From assembly GCA_023387085.1 (NCBI GenBank), contig JAEWIL010000087.1, positions 1 through 26,731 of the forward strand: a DNA stretch of 26,731 nucleotides. Reading direction: 5' to 3'. Positions 8,324 to 14,415 of this stretch are shown piece after piece (within the stretch, counting starts at the first letter, position 1; every line of letters starts with the position of its first letter). Both the position numbers and the translations under genes were made by a program. Under the pieces are notes generated by a model. That model had not been told where the DNA came from. It did no database searches and saw nothing but the letters and a program-made list of their open reading frames with translations. This DNA comes from Pseudomonadota bacterium (GTDB lineage Bacteria; Pseudomonadota; Alphaproteobacteria; Sphingomonadales; Sphingomonadaceae).

Positions 8324-8404
8324 GGCGATGCTCGCTTGGCTGGGGAGGGGCGGCAAGTCTGGCGTCTCGGCGCGCGCGTGTCGAGAGGGTCTGCCGTCCC
8401 GGCC

Positions 8405-9040
8405 CTATCGCCCCGCCGCCTCGCGCCGCGCGGTAATCGTCTCGACGCTGTCCATGATCGCGTCGATCGCCTCGCTCGCGGCGGGGGCATCGGCGCGCTT
8501 TTGCGAGAATTGCCCGCTCGCCATGATATCTTCCAGCGCGGCGCGGGCGCGCGAAACACGGCTTTTCATCGTGCCGAGCGCGCAATCGCAAATCTGGGCC
8601 GCTTCCTCATAGGACATGCCGCCGGCTCCCACCAGGATCAGCGCCTCGCGCTGGTCCTGCGGCAATTCCATCAGCGCGCGCTGGAGATCGGCCATTTGGC
8701 TCGCTTCCTCCTGGCCCGCAGGAGTCGACAGCGTGCGCTCGACCGCGACCTCGTCATATTCGCCATGGAATTTGTTGCGGCGCATCTGCGACAGAAAGGT
8801 GTTGCGGAGGATGACAAAGGTCCACGCCTTGATCGACGTGCCGCGTTCGAAACGATCGCGCGAGGCCCAGGCCTTCACCATCGTGTCCTGCGTCAGATCG
8901 TCGGCCAGGTCCGGGTTGCCCGACAGGCTGCGGCCATAGGCGCGCAGGTGGGGGATCACGCCCGCCAGCAGCGCCTTGAATTCGCTGTCGGAGAGCGGAT
9001 TGTCGTTCTGCGGCGGCGTCACCGGTTCGGGTTGCGACAT
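8405..9040 (-). CDS. ecfG: EcfG-type RNA polymerase sigma factor (general stress response)
   Basis: The protein is 211 residues. The ATG overlaps the nepR stop in TAATG, which fixes the start over longer frames. Sigma region 2 is seen as HLRAYGRSLSGNPDLADDLTQ and FVILRNTFLSQMRRNKF; region 4 as RALMELPQDQREALILVGAGG and AQICDCALGTMKSRVSRAR with its helix-turn-helix. These sequences are typical of EcfG, the alphaproteobacterial general stress sigma factor, which recognises GGAAC-N16/17-(C)GTT promoters and is held inactive by NepR. It has no membrane anti-sigma partner, as expected. A second, clearly paralogous factor lies 0.8 kb away on the other strand. It is co-transcribed and translationally coupled with nepR. 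Confidence 0.93.
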   Translation of the reverse strand: MSQPEPVTPPQNDNPLSDSEFKALLAGVIPHLRAYGRSLSGNPDLADDLTQDTMVKAWASRDRFERGTSIKAWTFVILRNTFLSQMRRNKFHGEYDEVAVERTLSTPAGQEEASQMADLQRALMELPQDQREALILVGAGGMSYEEAAQICDCALGTMKSRVSRARAALEDIMASGQFSQKRADAPAASEAIDAIMDSVETITARREAAGR

Positions 9041-9294
9041 TATTGTTTCGGGCTTTTGCTGTCGAGCTGCGACAAAAGGTCCAGCATATTGTCGGGGAGC
9101 CGTTCGGAAACGATATTGCCGTAAATCATCCTGAGCTTCGCGCTGACCGGCTCGGGCGACTGGCGGCCCGTCAGGGCGCGATGCCAATCGTCGCTTCCGG
9201 TGCCGGGAAAGCTTCCGTTCGTCCGACGCAAGTCTTCGGCGCCAAGCGGAGGGCGTCCGTTGCCATTCGTCCTGTTGTTGCCGTGCGTTGCCAT
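9040..9294 (-). CDS. nepR: NepR anti-sigma factor
   Basis: The protein is 84 residues. The C-terminal two-helix NepR core is visible: PVSAKLRMIYGNIVSERLPD followed by NMLDLLSQLD, matching the family pattern of a helix ending in Y..(V/I)..E..P and a second helix with LL..L. The N-terminal 45 residues are Asn/Gly/Arg-rich and look disordered, as usual. Known role: it binds EcfG and blocks it until phosphorylated PhyR takes NepR away. The start at ATG 9294 is chosen because an EcfG-type promoter ends only nine bases upstream; a longer frame up to 9405 would run through that promoter. The stop overlaps the ecfG ATG (TAATG), giving coupled, near-stoichiometric synthesis. Confidence 0.88.
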   Translation of the reverse strand: MATHGNNRTNGNGRPPLGAEDLRRTNGSFPGTGSDDWHRALTGRQSPEPVSAKLRMIYGNIVSERLPDNMLDLLSQLDSKSPKQ

Positions 9295-9303
9295 GTCAGG
9301 AGC

Positions 9304-9328
9304 AACGAGGAACTGGGGCGCTGGTTCC
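9304..9328 (-). promoter_or_regulatory. EcfG-type promoter of nepR-ecfG
   Basis: On the minus strand GGAAC (9328-9324) is followed by 17 bases and GTT (9306-9304), and the base before GTT is C. This is an exact match to the alphaproteobacterial EcfG consensus GGAAC-N16/17-(C)GTT. Only nine bases lie between GTT and the nepR ATG, so transcription should begin within a few bases of the start codon. It implies positive autoregulation. Confidence 0.8.
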
Positions 9329-9443
9329 CGGCGACCGAGATTTTTGCGACGAATGCGTTGCCAAAATACAACGCGGCGCTTAATCGGGGGACTGTGAGGG
9401 GTCACAGCATATCGGCATCGCCGAAAAGCCGGAGAAGGCCTTC

Positions 9444-9848
9444 TTGCTATCCGTAATCTACGTCAGCGTCGCCGACCCGCTTGTCCGCGACCATGACATT
9501 GCCGCGATTCTGGTATCCGCGCGCCGCAACAATGTGCGCGACGAACTGACCGGGGCGCTCATCTACAACGGCTATAACTTCATGCAGGCGCTCGAAGGCC
9601 CCGATGCGAAGGTCGACGCATGCCTCGCGGTCATCCGGGCCGATCCGCGGCATAGCGGCATGGTGGAGATTCGCCGCCGGACCATCGAATCGCGCGATTT
9701 CGCCGAATGGTCTATGCTCTATGATCCGGGGTTCACGGGCCATGACGAGGATCTCGCCCGGCTCGCGGCGAATGGCCGCCTCGATCCGCAGGACGAAAGG
9801 ATGATGCGGAATTTTCTCGCACTCGGCGGTCGCCGGCCGGCCGCATGA
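9444..9848 (+). CDS. Short BLUF-domain blue-light sensor
   Basis: The protein is 134 residues. It starts at TTG 9444, chosen because GGAGAAGG sits five bases upstream and the BLUF fold begins at residue 3. Key flavin-pocket residues are all present with the spacing of AppA: Tyr6 (VIYVSVA), Asn30 (SARRNNV), Gln48 (NFMQALEG), Trp89 and Met91 (FAEWSMLY). The intervals Tyr-Asn 24, Tyr-Gln 42 and Tyr-Trp 83 equal those in AppA (21, 45, 63, 104). RHSGMV after the second alpha helix is also typical. Known of the family: FAD-binding blue-light photoreceptor that signals through hydrogen-bond switching around the conserved Gln. The protein has no output domain beyond about 35 extra C-terminal residues, so it must act by protein contact. 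It lies between divergent nepR-ecfG and a second ecfG-like gene. Confidence 0.9.
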   Translation: MLSVIYVSVADPLVRDHDIAAILVSARRNNVRDELTGALIYNGYNFMQALEGPDAKVDACLAVIRADPRHSGMVEIRRRTIESRDFAEWSMLYDPGFTGHDEDLARLAANGRLDPQDERMMRNFLALGGRRPAA

Positions 9849-9856
9849 TGGCGCCG

Positions 9857-9879
9857 GCCTTGCATTGAAGGTGCAAGGC
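9857..9879. terminator. Stem-loop between BLUF gene and second sigma gene
   Basis: GCCTTGCA (9857-9864) and TGCAAGGC (9872-9879) make a perfect 8-bp stem with a 7-nt loop, beginning nine bases after the BLUF stop. No T-run follows, so it is more likely a processing or attenuation structure than a strong terminator. The only canonical start codons of the next gene (TTG 9865, GTG 9871) lie in its loop. Confidence 0.5.
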
Positions 9880-10539
9880 GTTAAGCCGAAGTCTTGGCCC
9901 TGTCTTGCCGGTAAAGGTTTATATATCAGCGACGAATCCGCCCGCCCGCTCGACGATGACAGCTTCAAACGGGAGCTGGCCGCGATGCTGCCGCACCTGC
10001 GCGCCTTTGGCCGCAGCCTGACCGGCAATGCCGATTTGGCCGACGATATGGTCCAGGAAACGATGCTGAAAGCGTGGAAGGCACGCACCAGCTACATTCC
10101 CGGCGGATCGAGCATGAAGAGCTGGGCCTTCGTCATCCTTCGCAATTGCTTCCTGTCGCAGATGCGGCGCAAGAAATTCACCGCCGAATATGACGAGCTC
10201 GCTGCCGAGCGGCTGCTCGTCGCGCCCGACGACCAGGCCGACAGCCTGCACCTCTCCGATGTCCAGCGCGCGCTGATGATGTTGCCGGTCGACCAGCGCG
10301 AGGCGCTGATCCTGATCGGGGCCGGACAATTATCCTATGAGGAGGGTGCGGAGATTTGCGGTTGTGCGGTCGGCACGATGAAGAGCCGGGTTTCGCGCGG
10401 ACGCGCCGCGCTGCAGGAAATTCTCGACAGCGGCGCGATGCCGCGGCGCAGCACGGACCCGCTGGCGCCGAGCGAGGCCTTCGCCACGATCATGGGCGAC
10501 GTCGACCATCTGACGGGCGGTGGTCCTTCGCCGGATTAG
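9865..10539 (+). CDS. Second EcfG-like RNA polymerase sigma factor
   Basis: This is a clear paralogue of the ecfG product: region 2 reads HLRAFGRSLTGNADLADDMVQ and FVILRNCFLSQMRRKKF, region 4 reads ALMMLPVDQREALILIGAG and AEICGCAVGTMKSRVSRGR. The listed 5' end is the first permitted codon (TTG) and gives 224 residues, but it is doubtful because it sits in a hairpin loop without a ribosome binding site. Homology begins near residue 30. There is no ATG until residue 40, inside the domain. The best-placed site is ATC at 9925, preceded by TAAAGG with a 7-base spacer, which would give a 204-residue protein beginning ISDESARPLDD. The role is presumably a stress sigma factor sharing NepR; no second NepR is present. 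It may be co-transcribed with the BLUF gene. Confidence 0.88.
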   Translation: MKVQGVKPKSWPCLAGKGLYISDESARPLDDDSFKRELAAMLPHLRAFGRSLTGNADLADDMVQETMLKAWKARTSYIPGGSSMKSWAFVILRNCFLSQMRRKKFTAEYDELAAERLLVAPDDQADSLHLSDVQRALMMLPVDQREALILIGAGQLSYEEGAEICGCAVGTMKSRVSRGRAALQEILDSGAMPRRSTDPLAPSEAFATIMGDVDHLTGGGPSPD

Positions 10540-10570
10540 CTGTTTCCGGCTCCGACGGGGCGTTACCGAA

Positions 10571-11365
10571 TCATGCGGCCAACTGCGGCGTGAACAACAG
10601 GCTTTGGCTGATTGCCGCGCGCACCGTATTCTGGCCGAAGGGCTTGGAAATCAGGAAGGTCGGCTCGACCCGGTGACCAGTGAGCAGCCGTTCGGGAAAG
10701 GCCGTGATAAAGATCACGGGAACCGGGGCGATCGCCAATATGTCCTGCACCGCGTCGATTCCCGACGAGCCGTCGGCAAGCTGGATGTCGGCGAGCACGA
10801 GGCCCGCGTCGCTGTTCTGGAACGCGGCGACCGCATCCTCATGCGTCGTCGCGACGCCGGCGACGTCGTGGCCCAGACCCCGCACGATCTGTTCGAGGTC
10901 CATCGCGATCAACGGCTCGTCCTCGATGATGAGGACCGAGGTGCGCGCCTCGCGGTCGATCTCGCCGACGGTTTCGGCGAGCAAAGTTTCGACCATGTCG
11001 TTGCTCGCCCCCGTAATTGCGGCGGTCTCCTCGACCGAAAAGCCTTCGAGCGCGGTAAGCAGCAGCATTTGCCGCCCGAGCGGGGTCATGCGCGCGAGAC
11101 GGCGGTTCGCGGCACGAACCAACGGGTCCTCGCCATCGTCGCCGCCCTCGCCATCGTCGATGAAGGCGCTTTCCCAGATGCGGTGAAAATTGCGGTAAAG
11201 GTCGATCCGCGTGTCGGGGCCGGTGCGAAATTCATCCGGCGCGGCGACGATCACCTCCAACGTGGTATGGACGAAATTATCGCCATGCTGCTGGCTCCCC
11301 GTCAGCGCGCGCGCATAGCGGCGCAGGAACGGAAGGTGACCGCGGATTTCATCGCCCAGACTCAT
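10571..11365 (-). CDS. phyR: PhyR, anti-anti-sigma response regulator
   Basis: The protein is 264 residues. The N-terminal half mimics an ECF sigma factor (MSLGDEIRGHLPFLRRYARA, then TPLGRQMLLLTALEGFSVEE), and a receiver domain occupies about residues 140-264. Receiver landmarks are the acidic pair in VLIIEDEPLIAMD, the phospho-acceptor D193 in LVLADIQLADG, the Thr in VIFITAFPE and the Lys in FLISKPFGQ. Known mechanism: phosphorylation exposes the sigma-like domain, which binds NepR and frees EcfG. The start at ATG 11365 is supported by GAGGGAG eight to nine bases upstream and by typical PhyR length; a longer open frame (to 11956) only mirrors the kinase gene. It converges with the second sigma gene (31-bp gap) and diverges from the kinase gene. 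Confidence 0.95.
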   Translation of the reverse strand: MSLGDEIRGHLPFLRRYARALTGSQQHGDNFVHTTLEVIVAAPDEFRTGPDTRIDLYRNFHRIWESAFIDDGEGGDDGEDPLVRAANRRLARMTPLGRQMLLLTALEGFSVEETAAITGASNDMVETLLAETVGEIDREARTSVLIIEDEPLIAMDLEQIVRGLGHDVAGVATTHEDAVAAFQNSDAGLVLADIQLADGSSGIDAVQDILAIAPVPVIFITAFPERLLTGHRVEPTFLISKPFGQNTVRAAISQSLLFTPQLAA

Positions 11366-11373
11366 TATTGATG

Positions 11374-11393
11374 CTCCCTCTTGTGCAAGGGAG
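11374..11393 (-). promoter_or_regulatory. Inverted repeat covering the phyR ribosome binding site
   Basis: CTCCCT (11374-11379) and AGGGAG (11388-11393) are perfect 6-bp arms with an 8-base spacer. On the minus strand one arm is the phyR Shine-Dalgarno (GAGGGAG). If transcription began further upstream than the EcfG-type site predicts, the RNA hairpin would hide it. From the predicted EcfG start only one arm would be transcribed. The meaning is therefore open. Confidence 0.35.
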
Positions 11394-11418
11394 TACGCCC
11401 ACGGGAAAATTCGGTTCC
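11394..11418 (-). promoter_or_regulatory. EcfG-like promoter of phyR
   Basis: On the minus strand GGAAC (11418-11414) is followed by 17 bases and GTA (11396-11394), preceded by C. The -35 element is perfect and the -10 differs from GTT at one base. The phyR ATG lies 28 bases further, leaving room for its Shine-Dalgarno. PhyR autoregulation by EcfG is common in this class, which supports the call. Upstream, GGGAC/GTCCC arms at 11425-11441 form a further small inverted repeat. Confidence 0.65.
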
Positions 11419-11570
11419 CGCGCCGGGACAGCCCGCGTCCCATTTTGCTGCAACTTGTCGCCTCGCAAAGCGTAGAGTCTGCCGGGACGCGACTGAATGG
11501 GTATCTAAGAAGGTGGAATAGTTCGCTTTTCCGACGGTGCCGCGACGATGCTTTTTTAGGGACCAAATTC

Positions 11571-13109
11571 ATGGCAGAGCGGCCCGGCGCGGACATTGGT
11601 GCGACGACACCGGCGGCAAGGGAAGGCGAGGCGTTGGCAAACGGTGGGGGAGGCGATGCGGCGCAGCGCGAGGCCTGGCGGCTCGCGACCCTTCGCGAAT
11701 ATCGATTGCTGGACACCGGTCCCGAACCGGCGTTCGACCGCGTGACCAAGCTTGTGGCCGACCTGTTCGAAGCACCGATCGCGCTGGTGACCCTCGTCGA
11801 TGACAGCCGGCAATGGTTCAAATCGGCATATGGTCTGGAAATCCGGGAAACGCCGCGCGACATCAGCTTTTGCCAGCATGTGGTGACCGGCGAGGAGCCG
11901 CTTGTTATAGCCGACGCGCGCAACGACGACCGGTTTCGCGACAATATACTGGTCACCGGCGAACCCTTTATCCGTTTTTATGCCGGGGTGCCCTTGCGCG
12001 CCTATAATGGCGCGGTGCTCGGGACGCTTTGTGTCATCGACCGCCGCGAACGCGCCGGGTTCGACGGGCAATCGGTCGAGCGGCTCGAGGATTTCGCGGC
12101 CATCATCATGGCGGAGGCAGAGTTGCGGCGGACCGCCGCCGAACGCGACGAGGCGCGCCGAACGCTGGAGCGCGCGCTCGATTTTTCGGGTATCGCGACC
12201 TGGCAATATGACGCCGCGACCGACCGGCTGCAGACGCAGGGCGCGGGCGCCGAATTATGGGGATCGGATTTCGACGCGATCCTCGCGACGGGGACCGGCT
12301 TTTTCGACCTCGTCCATCCCGACGACCAGGCCGCGCTTCGCCTCACGCTCGAAGAGGCGGTCGCGAACCGCACCCCCTATATGGCCGAGTATCGCATCCT
12401 GAATCCCGAACGGGGGGTGCGCTGGAACGCCGCGCGGGGCGACTGGGACCCCCGATCGGGCGATGGCATATTGACCGGGGTCAGCATCGACATCACCGAG
12501 CAGAAGAGCCGCCAGGAAAACGCCAACCTGCTCATGCGCGAGCTGCACCACCGGATGCGCAACCTGTTCGCGACGGTGAGCGCGATCATCTCGCTGACCC
12601 GGCACGCGGCGAAAGACATCGACGATTATGTCGATCGGATCAGCAACCGGCTCGACGCGCTCAACCGCGCGCAGAATGTGCTGCTCAGCGCCAATTTCAT
12701 GACCGGGTCGATGCATGCGCTGATGCGCGAGGTCGAGGCGGCCTTTCCGCGGATCCGCTGGTCCGGGCCCGACCTGCTCCTCCCCGAAAATGCGCTGGTC
12801 GCGATGGCGCTGCTGTTCAACGAACTGGCGACCAATGCCGCGAAGCATGGCGCGCTCGCCGGCGAGACCGGCGGGGTCGATATCGGCTGGACGCAGGATG
12901 CCGAAGGCAGCGACGACCGCATGTTCCGGCTGACATGGGCCGAAAGCGGCGGCGATCGTCCAATAACCCCGCCCGAACGGACGAGCTTCGGCACCCTGCT
13001 GATGGACCGGAGCGTGAAGAATAATCTGGGCGGCACGATCGAGCGCCACTGGGAGCCCGGCGGCCTGATCGTCGAAATCGCCTTGCCCGCGCGCTGGCGT
13101 GAGGCCTAG
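11571..13109 (+). CDS. Soluble GAF-PAS HWE-family sensor histidine kinase
   Basis: The protein is 512 residues from ATG 11571, which has AGGGA nine bases upstream; a longer frame from TTG 11445 has no such support. Order: GAF domain (about 45-195, RVTKLVADLFEAPIALVTLV ... GAVLGTLCVID), PAS/PAC domain (about 200-320, SGIATWQYDAATDRLQTQG ... GVSIDITEQKS), dimerisation helix with H-box ELHHRMRN (phospho-acceptor probably H327), and ATPase domain with N-box NELATNAAKHGAL. The defining HWE features are the histidine in the N-box and WxE in LTWAESGG, with the C-terminal RHWEPGGLIVEIALP. No membrane segment is seen, so it is cytoplasmic. Being divergent from phyR, it is the obvious candidate PhyR kinase. 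The ligands of GAF and PAS cannot be read. Confidence 0.92.
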   Translation: MAERPGADIGATTPAAREGEALANGGGGDAAQREAWRLATLREYRLLDTGPEPAFDRVTKLVADLFEAPIALVTLVDDSRQWFKSAYGLEIRETPRDISFCQHVVTGEEPLVIADARNDDRFRDNILVTGEPFIRFYAGVPLRAYNGAVLGTLCVIDRRERAGFDGQSVERLEDFAAIIMAEAELRRTAAERDEARRTLERALDFSGIATWQYDAATDRLQTQGAGAELWGSDFDAILATGTGFFDLVHPDDQAALRLTLEEAVANRTPYMAEYRILNPERGVRWNAARGDWDPRSGDGILTGVSIDITEQKSRQENANLLMRELHHRMRNLFATVSAIISLTRHAAKDIDDYVDRISNRLDALNRAQNVLLSANFMTGSMHALMREVEAAFPRIRWSGPDLLLPENALVAMALLFNELATNAAKHGALAGETGGVDIGWTQDAEGSDDRMFRLTWAESGGDRPITPPERTSFGTLLMDRSVKNNLGGTIERHWEPGGLIVEIALPARWREA

Positions 13110-13130
13110 TCAATTTAACACAGGATATTT

Positions 13131-13145
13131 GTTCCTCATATGTTC
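13131..13145 (+). promoter_or_regulatory. LexA (SOS) box upstream of the repair operon
   Basis: GTTC (13131-13134), seven bases, GTTC (13142-13145) is an exact alphaproteobacterial LexA site (GTTC-N7-GTTC). It lies in the 55-bp gap after the kinase gene and 19 bases before the ATG of the radical SAM gene, where bound LexA would block initiation. It predicts DNA-damage induction of the four genes downstream. Confidence 0.82.
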
Positions 13146-13164
13146 TCATGATAAAGCATGGGAT

Positions 13165-14415
13165 ATGTCCGCGAAGCCGATTCTCCAAAAGCTGGCCGTT
13201 CTGGCGGATGCCGCGAAATATGACGCCTCCTGCGCGTCGTCGGGAACGGTGAAGCGCGATTCGATGGCGACCAAGGGCATCGGCTCGACCGAGGGCATGG
13301 GCATTTGCCACAGCTATGCTCCCGACGGGCGGTGTATCTCGCTGCTCAAGATATTGCTGACCAATTTCTGTATTTACGACTGCCGCTTCTGCATCAACCG
13401 CGCGTCGAGCAATGTCGAACGGGCGCGCTTCAGCCCGCAGGAGGTCGTGCGGCTGACGCTCGATTTCTACAAGCGCAACTATATCGAGGGGCTGTTCCTG
13501 TCGTCGGGGATCATCCGGTCGGAAGATTATACGATGGAGCAACTCGTCGAGGTCGCGCGCATCCTGCGCGAGGAGCATCGCTTCGGCGGCTATATTCACT
13601 TGAAGACGATCGCGGGCGCCGATCCGGGACTGATCGCGCTGGCGGGGCTCTATGCCGACCGGCTTTCGACCAATGTCGAACTGCCGACCGAGGAGGGATT
13701 GCAAAGCTTCGCGCCCGAAAAAAAGCCCGAGACGATCCGCAAGACGATGGCGTCGGTGCGCGTCGGCGCCGACGACGCGCTGGAGGCGGCGAAGGGCCGG
13801 CTGATCGGCAAGGCGATACCGCCGCGTTTCGCGCCCGCGGGGCAGTCGACGCAGATGATCGTCGGGGCGGACGCAGCGCGCGACGACGATATATTGAAGA
13901 CCGCGACGAATCTCTATTCGGGGTACCGGCTTCGCCGCGTCTATTATTCGGCGTACAGCCCGATCCCCGATGCGAGCCGCGATCTGCCGCCGGTGCGCCC
14001 GCCGCTGATGCGTGAGCACCGTCTGTATCAGGCCGACTGGCTGCTGCGTTTCTACGGCTTCGAGCGGGCGGAGATCATGGAGGGTGCGCGCGGCGGAATG
14101 CTCGACCTGGCGATCGACCCCAAGCTCGCCTGGGCGCTGACGCGGCGCGAGGCGTTTCCGGTCGATATCAACCGCGCGCCGCGCGAATTGCTGCTGCGCG
14201 TACCGGGGCTGGGAACGCGCGCGGTCGATCGCATCGTCGCGGCACGGCGGCTCGGCAAGCTGCGCCTCGGTGACCTCGCCAAACTGACGGCGTCGGTGAA
14301 GAAGGTCTTGCCTTTCATCGTCACCCCCGACTGGCGGCCCGGCAAGCTCACCGACAGCGCCGACCTTCGTGCACGCTTCGCGCCGCCGGCCGAGCAGCTG
14401 GCGCTTGCGCTGTGA
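13165..14415 (+). CDS. Putative DNA modification/repair radical SAM protein with helix-hairpin-helix
   Basis: The protein is 416 residues. The cluster motif CxxxCxxC is C69, C73, C76 in NFCIYDCRFCINR, typical of radical SAM enzymes. The N-terminus (KYDASCASSGT, then GICHSYAPDGRCISLLKILL) and the C-terminal helix-hairpin-helix (LLLRVPGLGTRAVDRIVAAR) match the family described as radical SAM linked to UDG/DUF4130, annotated as putative DNA modification/repair protein. The helix-hairpin-helix suggests non-specific DNA contact. The reaction is not known to me. The start at ATG 13165 follows a weak GGGAT; a longer frame from 13099 would run through the LexA box and is rejected. It overlaps the next gene by four bases (GTGA). 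It belongs to the LexA-box operon. Confidence 0.9.
   Translation: MSAKPILQKLAVLADAAKYDASCASSGTVKRDSMATKGIGSTEGMGICHSYAPDGRCISLLKILLTNFCIYDCRFCINRASSNVERARFSPQEVVRLTLDFYKRNYIEGLFLSSGIIRSEDYTMEQLVEVARILREEHRFGGYIHLKTIAGADPGLIALAGLYADRLSTNVELPTEEGLQSFAPEKKPETIRKTMASVRVGADDALEAAKGRLIGKAIPPRFAPAGQSTQMIVGADAARDDDILKTATNLYSGYRLRRVYYSAYSPIPDASRDLPPVRPPLMREHRLYQADWLLRFYGFERAEIMEGARGGMLDLAIDPKLAWALTRREAFPVDINRAPRELLLRVPGLGTRAVDRIVAARRLGKLRLGDLAKLTASVKKVLPFIVTPDWRPGKLTDSADLRARFAPPAEQLALAL

Noticed and set aside
7271..9124. 617-codon plus-strand frame across the sugar dehydrogenase and ecfG genes
   Set aside because: It is antisense to two well-supported genes and to the gap between them; low-complexity Arg/Ala/Gly composition is typical of high-GC shadow frames.
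9358..9386. Sigma-70-like promoter for the BLUF gene (TTGCCA, 17 bases, TAATCG)
   Set aside because: The -35 is good but the -10 matches consensus at only two positions, so it is not strong enough to list.
11511..11540. EcfG-like promoter for the HWE kinase gene (GGAAT, 16 bases, GGT)
   Set aside because: Both elements deviate from GGAAC and CGTT; chance matches of this quality are common.
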